From contig JAGLKS010000145.1 in NCBI GenBank assembly GCA_023140905.1, forward strand, positions 1 through 5,577: 5,577 nucleotides of DNA, written 5' to 3'. This document shows positions 1 through 5,577 of this stretch, piece after piece. This DNA is from Alphaproteobacteria bacterium (GTDB lineage Bacteria; Pseudomonadota; Alphaproteobacteria; Micavibrionales; Micavibrionaceae). Under the pieces are notes generated by a model. The model worked only from the letters and a program-made list of their open reading frames with translations. It was not told where the DNA came from and did no database searches. Every line of letters begins with the position of its first letter. Position 1 is the stretch's first letter. The position numbers and the translations under genes are program-made.

Positions 1-67
1 ACTTTCAACACAAAATCATAACGTGTTCTGGACTTTTGGGGAAGAGAGACTGGCTATTTTTAGTGTC

Positions 68-1033
68 TTACTTGTAGATATGTTCGATAAAGTACAGAGG
101 ACGTTTTTTTGCCTCACCAAAAATGCGTCCAACATATTCACCAAGTATGCCAATGCTCAAAAGTTGAAGACCGCTTAGGAAAGCGATCATGACTGTTAAT
201 GTTGACCAACCGGGAACCTCTACGCCAACAATCATGGTTTTGAAGATAATAAAGATTCCAAATAGAAAGGAGAAAAAGGAAATTAACAATCCAAAAAAAC
301 TAGCAATTTTTAGAGGGACCGTACTAAATCCGGCTATGCCTTCCATAGCCAGATTCAACAATCCGGCGTAATTCCACTTTGTTGAACCGGCAGCGCGTGG
401 TGCCCGGCAATAAGGCATAGCTACTTGTTTATATCCAATCCATGCAAAAAGGCCTTTCATAAAGCGGTGGCTTTCGCGCAATTGTCGTAAAGCATCAATA
501 GAGCGTTTATTCATTAAACGGAAATCTCCAGTGTTTTTGGGAATTTCCACTCTGTTGGCGATGAAATTAATGATGTGATAAAAGCTTTTTGCTGTGATTT
601 TCTTGAACCATGTTTCTCCTATACGCGTTGTGCGTTGACCATAAACAACATCTGCGTCTGTTTCTTTCCATTTTATGATTAAATCAGGAATAAGTTCGGG
701 CGGGTCTTGCAAGTCTGCATCCAGAATAATCAATGCATCACCTGTGACATGATCGATTCCGGCTGTCATCGCGGCTTCTTTCCCAAAATTGCGGGATAAA
801 TTAATAACAACAACACGCTTGTCAGCTTCGCGTATGGCGCAAAGCTTTTCAAGTGTGGTGTCTTTGCTACCGTCATTCACGTAAATTAGCTCAATATGGT
901 ATGGTAGTGTATCAGCAACCTTTGTGACTTCCTGATGGCACAGATCAATTACGTCTTCTTCATTATAACATGGAATAATGATCGATAGTGTTTCACGTTT
1001 TTGTAAGGTAGAAGAAAGAGTTTTGTCTGGCAT
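68..1033 (-). CDS. GtrB/DPM1-like polyprenyl-phosphate glycosyltransferase (GT family 2)
   Basis: Predicted inner-membrane enzyme that moves a sugar from a nucleotide-sugar onto polyprenyl (undecaprenyl) phosphate on the cytoplasmic side. Seen in the 321-residue product: a GT-A fold with SIIIPCYNEE at 17-26, VNDGS at 52-56, LSRNFGKEAAMTAG at 79-92, the metal-binding D105-A-D107 followed by QDPPE (109-113), and TGDFRLM at 168-174. RFMKGLFAWIGYK lies at 190-202, and the juxtamembrane segment EGIAGFSTVPLK at 231-242. Two membrane helices follow at about 243-265 and 278-298, then GEYVGRIFGEAKKRP at 298-312. The length is normal for GtrB-type proteins. The ATG has a weak GGA eight bases upstream. 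It lies 31 bp behind the copy 1 membrane protein on the same strand, so the two are probably co-transcribed. The GtrA gene upstream supports a role in lipid-linked sugar export. The sugar itself cannot be read from the sequence. Confidence 0.93.
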   Translation of the reverse strand: MPDKTLSSTLQKRETLSIIIPCYNEEDVIDLCHQEVTKVADTLPYHIELIYVNDGSKDTTLEKLCAIREADKRVVVINLSRNFGKEAAMTAGIDHVTGDALIILDADLQDPPELIPDLIIKWKETDADVVYGQRTTRIGETWFKKITAKSFYHIINFIANRVEIPKNTGDFRLMNKRSIDALRQLRESHRFMKGLFAWIGYKQVAMPYCRAPRAAGSTKWNYAGLLNLAMEGIAGFSTVPLKIASFFGLLISFFSFLFGIFIIFKTMIVGVEVPGWSTLTVMIAFLSGLQLLSIGILGEYVGRIFGEAKKRPLYFIEHIYK

Positions 1034-1052
1034 AAGCTTGATCCGTCAGTTG

Positions 1053-1076
1053 TTAATACAATTATTAATACAATCG
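1053..1076. repeat. 12-bp tandem near-duplication at the copy 1 stop codon
   Basis: TTAATACAATTA (1053-1064) is followed directly by TTAATACAATCG (1065-1076), matching at 10 of 12 positions. The right copy contains the TAA stop of copy 1 as read on the minus strand, and the left copy fills part of the 31-bp gap before the GT2 gene. It is probably a replication-slippage duplication. It does not change either protein. Confidence 0.6.
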
Positions 1077-2735
1077 ATTGTAGCGATTTAGAACATACAC
1101 ATCATGTGGAATTAATTTTGTTGGGTCTATATTTTTTCCTTCAGGAGCCATAGATGTATCAAAAATAATTGTATCGTAGAAAGTGTAGTTTTCCATGTTC
1201 TTTCTAAAATCATCGTGTTTCATCAAAAAATCATAGTAATTTTTCTCAGGGTTATCTGTCTTGGGATCGATATATTGAGGTATCAATACGACGCTTGGCT
1301 CATAGCGTTTCATGTCAACAGATATCATATCAACGGTTTCGAGCATTTGTGCTTTTAGAATTTCACGTTCTTCGGGATTGGTCGCAGCATTAATGCGTTC
1401 TGTCAGACCTGTAAGTGTCCATAGCTCACCAAAGCGCGAGCCGCTTTTAAGGTCGGAAATTTCCGGTATGCAAGCGAGTCTATGCTTGTAGTAATATGTA
1501 GCGTAAGTCCGGTTCCATGCCAGCTCGTCAATTTTTTTAACAAGCGGGATTTCCATATATTGTTTTTTTGATAGTTTGGGAATTTTATGTCCATAAGTAT
1601 ACCCACTAAAAAGCAGAACCATTAATATACAACTTACCCATAAGGCAATATCGTCCTTATTTTTACCAATGAGTGATTTGGAGACACCATAAGCAGCAAT
1701 AAAAACAGCCATCGCGCCATATCCCAGCATAGGCAAAGCATGATAATGAAAGCCTTTATCTTGAATAAGATAAGGAATAAAGCAGACAAAGCTAAGCGCT
1801 GATAGCACATAGATGCTGATTTTTAAGAAACTATCTTCTTTATTGGAAAAAACCAGAGGAGCAAAGATAAGAGCAATAACGGCGTAAATAGCATAATGAT
1901 AACGCGATGAAAGAGGATAGGGGCGTTCTATGCTGTATAGAGATGTGATCTTGGGAAGAAGCTCAAGATATTCCGGCGTGAATAGGATTATGAGTACAAA
2001 ATAAGTTATGCCGATAGCAAGCATACCCAGGAAATCAGGGGATTTTATACATTTGGAAAGTGATTTTGTGATGTAGAATCTATGTGTGAAGAGCAATGCA
2101 GGGATTAGGGCATAATGTGGCTTTAAGCAAATGGCAATCCCGCCCATGATAATACTTGCACTAGCCAAGGCTGTACCGGTTTTTTCTTCGCGTGTTATCC
2201 TGTATTGATACAACGATAAAGGCAAAAGAAAAGCCATGATAAGATGGTCTTTAGAGCCGAAGGCTACGCCGGTTATCCAGCTTTGTGCCATAAGGACTGC
2301 GCTCATAATCACTAAAATATCCAGAGGACGTGCCGTTTTTTCTTTGCACAGGAGTAAAAATAGCGTGAGATTGGCGATGCTTAAGTAAAAAATTTCGACT
2401 ATAAAAACGGATATTTTTGGATCAAAACCGAATGTATGATAAAGCGGGTAAGCTGGTAAATATACCCAAAAACTCAGAGGCGGATTGGTTTCGTAGAAGT
2501 CTTGCGTATAGGTCCCTCCGGCTATAAAGCGGTCTAAACATTGTAAGAGCCATGCTGTGTCTACATCAATATGGACCTGCAAATAAAGTGTTGACCAGTA
2601 AATCAGAAATATAATAAGGATATAAACCGTGAGGATCGGAGAATATCTGAATTCTGATTTTAGTTTTTCCTTAAATTCAGGCATAACATTGAAAAGCACT
2701 TTATTCTCTCGGCTTATTATATTATTACGGGTCAA
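1065..2735 (-). CDS. GT-C-like polytopic membrane glycosyltransferase, copy 1 (family uncharacterised)
   Basis: A 556-residue membrane protein, probably using a lipid-linked sugar on the periplasmic face. This role is inferred from topology, motifs and neighbours. The first helix spans about 33-52, followed by an extracytoplasmic loop with D57-V-D59-T-A-W and YETNPPL at 81-87, the kind of acidic first loop seen in GT-C enzymes. Many hydrophobic helices run to about residue 380. Landmarks shared with the paralogue at 3177-4793 are KDH 162-164, KPHY 205-208, QDKGFHYH 325-332, SRFGELW 433-439 and YEPS 478-481. The last 170 or so residues look soluble. The longest frame opens with TTG at 2735, 24 bp from the divergent GtrA gene, with no ribosome-binding site. 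An ATG at 2684 (residue 18, MPEFKEKL) is a likelier start because a promoter-like sequence lies between the two. I recall similar REH/KPH/QxKGW patterns in unannotated proteobacterial membrane proteins, from memory only. The acceptor is unknown. Confidence 0.8.
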   Translation of the reverse strand: MTRNNIISRENKVLFNVMPEFKEKLKSEFRYSPILTVYILIIFLIYWSTLYLQVHIDVDTAWLLQCLDRFIAGGTYTQDFYETNPPLSFWVYLPAYPLYHTFGFDPKISVFIVEIFYLSIANLTLFLLLCKEKTARPLDILVIMSAVLMAQSWITGVAFGSKDHLIMAFLLPLSLYQYRITREEKTGTALASASIIMGGIAICLKPHYALIPALLFTHRFYITKSLSKCIKSPDFLGMLAIGITYFVLIILFTPEYLELLPKITSLYSIERPYPLSSRYHYAIYAVIALIFAPLVFSNKEDSFLKISIYVLSALSFVCFIPYLIQDKGFHYHALPMLGYGAMAVFIAAYGVSKSLIGKNKDDIALWVSCILMVLLFSGYTYGHKIPKLSKKQYMEIPLVKKIDELAWNRTYATYYYKHRLACIPEISDLKSGSRFGELWTLTGLTERINAATNPEEREILKAQMLETVDMISVDMKRYEPSVVLIPQYIDPKTDNPEKNYYDFLMKHDDFRKNMENYTFYDTIIFDTSMAPEGKNIDPTKLIPHDVYVLNRYNRLY

Positions 2736-2743
2736 ACAGTAAA
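2716..2743 (-). promoter_or_regulatory. Candidate promoter for copy 1 and the downstream GT2 gene
   Basis: On the minus strand a perfect TATAAT (2721-2716) is preceded, after a 16-bp spacer, by TTTACT (2743-2738), which matches four of six positions of the TTGACA consensus. Transcription would begin near 2709, downstream of the TTG codon at 2735 and upstream of the ATG at 2684, which favours the ATG as the true start. AT-rich DNA produces such matches by chance, so this remains a candidate. The same bases would also have to serve as upstream DNA for the divergent GtrA gene. Confidence 0.4.
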
Positions 2744-2759
2744 TTTACTTAAGAAACTT

Positions 2760-3176
2760 ATGCGAGATATTCTAAAAAGTCATTACAAAAGTATGGGGAA
2801 GTTCGCCATTGTCGGTGCGTCTAATACGATTATCGATTTTGCAGCTTTTTATCTGTTGCACAGCGTCTTTAATGTTTACTTTATTATAGCGCATATTATC
2901 GGGTTTTTAGTGGCGGTAGTTAATGGTTTTTATTTCAATGCTACATGGACGTTTCAATGTCTGGATAAAAAGTGCTGGCACAAGCAAGCTGTTTCTTATG
3001 CTATTGTAGGCGTTATTGGCTTGGGGCTTAGCACACTGACTATATATATTGGGAACTATTTCTTGCATGTTTATCTTGCAAAGGTCTTGGCGACGTTTGT
3101 TTCTTTTTCATGGAATTATATTGCTTCGAAAATTTTTGTATTTAAGGTTTCTATAGATACGCAAGATTCAGAATAA
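2760..3176 (+). CDS. GtrA-family membrane protein, putative polyprenyl-phosphate-sugar flippase
   Basis: A 138-residue protein of the GtrA family, thought to move polyprenyl-phosphate-linked sugars across the inner membrane. Four hydrophobic helices are visible at about 15-33, 40-60, 78-98 and 104-122. The usual internal duplication is seen. After helix 2 comes NGFYFNATWTF (55-65), and after helix 4 the related SFSWNYIASKIFVF (115-128), both with the N-x(n)-F signature. KFAIVGASNTIIDFAAFYLL at 14-33 is a typical N-terminal GtrA segment. Length is normal. The ATG at 2760 has only a weak AAGAAA upstream. M12 is an alternative, but it would clip the cytoplasmic lead-in. This is the only plus-strand gene here: it starts 24 bp from the divergent copy 1 frame and its TAA directly abuts the copy 2 stop. 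No good plus-strand promoter was found; TATATT at 2718-2723 could be a -10 but lacks a -35. The GtrB-type gene at 68-1033 is its likely partner. Confidence 0.9.
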   Translation: MRDILKSHYKSMGKFAIVGASNTIIDFAAFYLLHSVFNVYFIIAHIIGFLVAVVNGFYFNATWTFQCLDKKCWHKQAVSYAIVGVIGLGLSTLTIYIGNYFLHVYLAKVLATFVSFSWNYIASKIFVFKVSIDTQDSE

Positions 3177-4793
3177 TTATTTTTTAGTATAAACATCATA
3201 ATTAAGCTCATAAGGGGTGTCCATTGATGTGCCTTTGAAATACAAGCTGCGGTCAAATGTGAATACCTCGCTTTTTTTTATATAATGAGCTTCAATATAG
3301 CGTCGCAAAGGGGCATATGAGCCAAAAAACTCCATAAAATTTAGCGGCGGGTTGCTCACAGTTACAGGGATATTTTTGGCAATCAGAAGAATAGATGGTT
3401 CATAATATTCAAAATCTTCAAGCATATATCGGGAATATTTTTCTTTAGTGACTAAGGCTTGTTTTTGCACTTGTGGATCAGGGCTTTGCAACTTCTCTAT
3501 AAGTCCAATGACGGGCCATAAACTGCCAAAACGTGACGCATGCTCATAGCCCATAAGTGCTGCTGTAGAAGGCATAATCTCTATATCTGTATGAAAGGAA
3601 AAGAACGAGCATGGCTTCGGACAATGCTCTTCAAGGAAGTCTGCAACAGGAAGGCTACGCATATCTTTATGCGTTGGAAAGTCTTTATTCAAGGGGGTTA
3701 TAATGTTTGTAATGCATAAAACACAAAGGAATGGGAGCGCTATTTGTAGAAGCGGTTTTATGGCTTCATGATTTTCTAATCTACTCGATATAAATTGGTT
3801 AACACGGAAAATAATACTGGCACTTATGGCCATGATAAAAAAGCTGTTTGCAGGGATCAAGTGATTGTAAAACCCTTTCATTTGCACATAATACGGGATC
3901 AAACTCAGCAGGCAGCACGCATATAAAAACAAGGTCAATCTTCTTTTGCGGCCTTTAAGTGTGGATTGGAATAGCTCAATAAAGAACAGGCTTAAGTATA
4001 AGATGGTTTGCAAGCGGCTGGCCTGTATGATTGCGGAATAGTCTTTGGCTAAGCCGATATAAAGTGCGATAGTTTCTGGAAGAATAACACGGACATAGTC
4101 ACTAAAGGCTACCATTACAAAACCTATATAAAGCAATGTAATAAGGCTTAGGGCCATAAAATCCGGTGCTTTTATAGGGTTGAATGTCCTATGTTTTATC
4201 AAACGGGCTAGCAGAAAGATTGCAGGAACAAGACCGTAATGCGGCTTTATAAAAACGCCTAAAGCACCAAACATAAAGACAAGGATTGTGAGTGCTTTTG
4301 GTAAGGTAATACGCTCGGCTAGTGCAAATTGCGCGAGCATAAAAGGCGCGAGGGTTAAGATTAAAATATGTTCGCGCTCGGAATAAAATATTGTGGTGGT
4401 TAAGATTACAGCAATAGCATAACAGGCTGTGAGACTGAGTTGTTCCGTTTTGTCCAGAAAGGAGAAATGCCGGATGATGTGATAAGCGGATAAGATGGAT
4501 AATATAACCAGCAAGAAGGTAACGTAAAAAGAGCCTATGGGCAGAGGAAGATTCGCCAGATTGCTGAACAGGACGTGCGGAATATAGATTAGCAGGCTTA
4601 AAGGCGGGTTAGGCTCATATATATGCTGGCTCATACTTTGCCCGTCAAGCAAGCGTTCTGCACCTATTAAGAGCCATGAGATATTACCATTTACAGCATA
4701 ATGGCTTTGCACTGATACGCATATAAAAGCAATAAACGCCATTGCGCCTGCAAAAGCTATATAGGAAATAGTGTTTACATTTTCTTTGCTCAT
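3177..4793 (-). CDS. GT-C-like polytopic membrane protein, copy 2 (paralogue of copy 1)
   Basis: A 538-residue membrane protein that aligns with copy 1 end to end. Shared landmarks are WLL at 40-42, YEPNPPL 59-65, EREH 139-142, KPHY 183-186, QMKGFYNH 304-311, SRFGSLW 420-426 and a later YEPSILLI. Spacing from W to H (102 residues) and from H to KPHY (41) is identical in the two proteins, so they descend from one duplicated gene and have diverged strongly. Helix 1 is at about 11-30, with many more up to about 365, and the C-terminal region of roughly 170 residues looks soluble. The first periplasmic loop reads N35-G-N37 where copy 1 has D57-V-D59, while the nearby YE-NPPL glutamate is kept. 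It may therefore use a different substrate or catalyse poorly. The ATG at 4793 begins MSKENVNT and lacks a clear ribosome-binding site. The gene follows clpX after 143 bp that contain an inverted repeat. The glycosyltransferase role is inferred. Confidence 0.78.
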   Translation of the reverse strand: MSKENVNTISYIAFAGAMAFIAFICVSVQSHYAVNGNISWLLIGAERLLDGQSMSQHIYEPNPPLSLLIYIPHVLFSNLANLPLPIGSFYVTFLLVILSILSAYHIIRHFSFLDKTEQLSLTACYAIAVILTTTIFYSEREHILILTLAPFMLAQFALAERITLPKALTILVFMFGALGVFIKPHYGLVPAIFLLARLIKHRTFNPIKAPDFMALSLITLLYIGFVMVAFSDYVRVILPETIALYIGLAKDYSAIIQASRLQTILYLSLFFIELFQSTLKGRKRRLTLFLYACCLLSLIPYYVQMKGFYNHLIPANSFFIMAISASIIFRVNQFISSRLENHEAIKPLLQIALPFLCVLCITNIITPLNKDFPTHKDMRSLPVADFLEEHCPKPCSFFSFHTDIEIMPSTAALMGYEHASRFGSLWPVIGLIEKLQSPDPQVQKQALVTKEKYSRYMLEDFEYYEPSILLIAKNIPVTVSNPPLNFMEFFGSYAPLRRYIEAHYIKKSEVFTFDRSLYFKGTSMDTPYELNYDVYTKK

Positions 4794-4806
4794 TACTTTG
4801 ACACCA

Positions 4807-4835
4807 TTTATAGTGATTTGACTTTATTTTTGCAG
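4807..4835 (-). promoter_or_regulatory. Weak candidate promoter for copy 2
   Basis: On the minus strand TATAAA (4812-4807) lies 14 bases before the copy 2 ATG, with CTGCAA about 17 bases further upstream, matching only three of six -35 positions. The putative -35 sits in the outer arm of the inverted repeat. A transcript from here would have a leader of only about 7 bases. Read-through from clpX is an equally good explanation for expression of copy 2. Confidence 0.2.
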
Positions 4836-4903
4836 CGGGCACACGGAGCGTAGGCGTGAAAGGCTACGGTAGAGACGTGTAATGAATGCACTGCAAAAGT
4901 AAA
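4823..4903. repeat. 81-bp nested imperfect inverted repeat between clpX and copy 2
   Basis: Three nested pairs of complementary arms share one centre. The outer 13-bp arms at 4823-4835 and 4891-4903 match at 12 of 13 positions and include TTTTGCAG / CTGCAAAA. The middle arms are ACACG 4841-4845 and CGTGT 4876-4880. The inner arms are CGTAG 4849-4853 and CTACG 4864-4868, with a 10-base loop. The core is visibly richer in G+C than the flanks. No run of T follows on either strand, so it does not look like a standard intrinsic terminator. It could be a palindromic repeat element, a mini-transposon remnant, or a structured RNA in the clpX 3' region or copy 2 leader. Only one copy is visible in this window. 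Confidence 0.55.
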
Positions 4904-4936
4904 TGCGTATTACTATATTCGCTATAGCCATATGTG

Positions 4937-5577
4937 TCAGTGTTGGACAGCTTCTTTTTCTTCCTCTGGTTCGTCTTCCAGATCATTAGCATCAACGAGT
5001 TGAGTTTTCTTTGATGTGCTGTCCTTCTTCTTTTTCTTTTTTGATTTTTTGTAAGCAGGTTTTTGGCCGTCTTCAACTGTATCTTTGTTGACGATAATTT
5101 CGGATATATCTTCCAAATCAGGCACTTCAAACATGGCATCTAATAACAGATTCTCAATAATAGAGCGTAAGCCTCTCGCACCTGTTTTGCGTTCTACAGC
5201 CTTTTTCGCGATAGATACTAGAGCCTCATCTGTGAATTTAAGCTCGGCGTCTTCCATATCAAAGAGGAGCTGATATTGCTTAACAAGCGCATTTTTAGGC
5301 TCAGTTAGAATGGTAATCAGAGCATCTTCATCCAGATCTTCCAATGTTGCAATCACCGGCAAACGGCCAATAAATTCAGGGATAAGACCATATTTATGTA
5401 AGTCTTCAGGGAGCAGTCCTTTCAGTAAGTCTCCAGTGGTGCGCTCATCAGGACCTTTCACATCAGCACCGAAACCAATGCTTGTACCTTTACCGCGTTC
5501 AGCTATGACTTTCTCCAGTCCTGAAAAAGCACCGCCACAGATAAATAAGATATTAGACGTGTCAACTTGCAGGAATT
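4937..5577 (-). CDS. clpX: ATP-dependent Clp protease ATP-binding subunit ClpX, C-terminal part
   Basis: AAA+ unfoldase that feeds substrates to the ClpP protease in the cytoplasm. Only the last 212 residues are here; the frame runs open off the right edge, and the GTG at 5461 is an internal valine codon, not a start. The visible part opens with [20 protein letters not shown], the segment just after the ClpX pore-2/RKH region, then [29 protein letters not shown] carries the expected arginine finger, and [11 protein letters not shown] carries the sensor-2 arginine. The usual protein ends shortly after a KP-x-Y sequence. Here KPAY is followed by 37 further residues: a lysine run (KKSKKKKKK), a short linker, then an acidic stretch ([11 protein letters not shown]) ending AVQH. 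That tail is coded partly by A-runs and includes a slippery heptamer. In many alphaproteobacteria lon follows clpX; here a glycosylation cassette follows instead. Confidence 0.97.
   Translation of the reverse strand, partial: FLQVDTSNILFICGGAFSGLEKVIAERGKGTSIGFGADVKGPDERTTGDLLKGLLPEDLHKYGLIPEFIGRLPVIATLEDLDEDALITILTEPKNALVKQYQLLFDMEDAELKFTDEALVSIAKKAVERKTGARGLRSIIENLLLDAMFEVPDLEDISEIIVNKDTVEDGQKPAYKKSKKKKKKDSTSKKTQLVDANDLEDEPEEEKEAVQH
5036..5042 (-). other. In-frame A AAA AAG slippery heptamer in clpX tail
   Basis: In the clpX reading frame the bases read TCA AAA AAG, which places A AAA AAG in the X XXY YYZ phase needed for -1 slippage, the same heptamer used in E. coli dnaX. A -1 shift would replace the rest of the tail with about 14 residues ([14 protein letters not shown]) before a TGA. 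A 6-bp stem (CATCAA / TTGATG) begins 19 bases downstream, farther than usual stimulators, and no upstream Shine-Dalgarno-like stimulator is visible. The heptamer is certain, its use is not. Confidence 0.35.

Noticed and set aside
7..27. AACAC / GTGTT hairpin downstream of the GT2 gene as a terminator
   Set aside because: The stem is only 5 bp with an 11-base loop and no T-run follows on the minus strand, so it is not distinguishable from chance.
189..371. 60-residue plus-strand open frame antisense to the GT2 gene
   Set aside because: It overlaps conserved GT2 coding sequence on the opposite strand and has no domain or ribosome-binding site.
1403..1606. 67-residue minus-strand open frame inside copy 1
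   Set aside because: It lies wholly within the well-supported copy 1 coding region in another frame and has no recognisable features.
2689..2720. TTGAAA (2689-2694) with TATTAT (2715-2720) as a plus-strand promoter for GtrA
   Set aside because: The 20-bp spacer is too long for a standard sigma-70 type promoter, and no better-spaced hexamer pair was found.
3167..3186. AATAATTATT palindrome with a T-run at the GtrA/copy 2 junction as a bidirectional terminator
   Set aside because: The palindrome is all A/T with no room for a loop, so the RNA stem would be very weak. The T-run alone does not make a terminator.
4823..4903. tRNA or other known small RNA gene at the inverted repeat
   Set aside because: The size is about right, but there is no cloverleaf: the arms are nested as one long stem, with no T-loop GTTC-like motif or anticodon arm.
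4864..5139. 91-residue minus-strand open frame overlapping the clpX tail and the intergenic repeat
   Set aside because: It is the +1 frame of clpX, its composition is low-complexity Lys/Arg/Thr from A-rich DNA, and it continues into the inverted repeat. It shows no domain and is best read as a shadow, although it shows that a +1 shift would not stop quickly.
5085..5273. 62-residue plus-strand open frame antisense to clpX
   Set aside because: It is antisense to conserved ClpX sequence and Ser-rich, which is typical of a shadow frame.

Overview
The window looks like an AT-rich bacterial chromosome segment, most likely from an alphaproteobacterium. The basis is the partial ClpX at the right edge: the segments [12 protein letters not shown] and [20 protein letters not shown] read like alphaproteobacterial ClpX. 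The low GC would suit a host-associated, predatory or small-genome lineage, but the exact lineage cannot be settled from this sequence.

Layout, left to right. (1) 68-1033 (-): a GtrB/DPM1-type family 2 glycosyltransferase with two C-terminal membrane helices, predicted to charge a polyprenyl phosphate with a sugar. (2) 1065-2735 (-): a polytopic membrane protein with a C-terminal soluble domain, resembling a GT-C glycosyltransferase ('copy 1'). (3) 2760-3176 (+): a GtrA-family four-helix membrane protein, the expected flippase partner of (1), and the only gene on the plus strand. (4) 3177-4793 (-): a second, diverged GT-C-like protein ('copy 2'), clearly paralogous to copy 1 along its whole length. 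(5) 4937 to the right edge (-): the C-terminal part of ClpX, with an unusual basic-then-acidic tail. No RNA gene, IS element or CRISPR array was recognised.

How the genes may work together (inference from families): the GT2 enzyme makes polyprenyl-phosphate-sugar on the cytoplasmic face, GtrA moves it across the inner membrane, and the two GT-C-like proteins transfer the sugar to acceptors on the periplasmic face. This is the three-part logic of Gtr serotype-conversion and arabinan/mannan-type systems. Having two paralogous 'third components' with different active-site-loop residues is the unusual part: copy 1 carries D-V-D where copy 2 carries N-G-N, while all other landmarks keep nearly identical spacing.

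Other points of interest are an 81-bp nested inverted repeat between clpX and copy 2, an in-frame A AAA AAG slippery heptamer in the poly-lysine tail of clpX, directly abutting convergent stop codons of GtrA and copy 2, a very short divergent region between GtrA and copy 1, and the presence of this cassette where lon commonly follows clpX in alphaproteobacteria.
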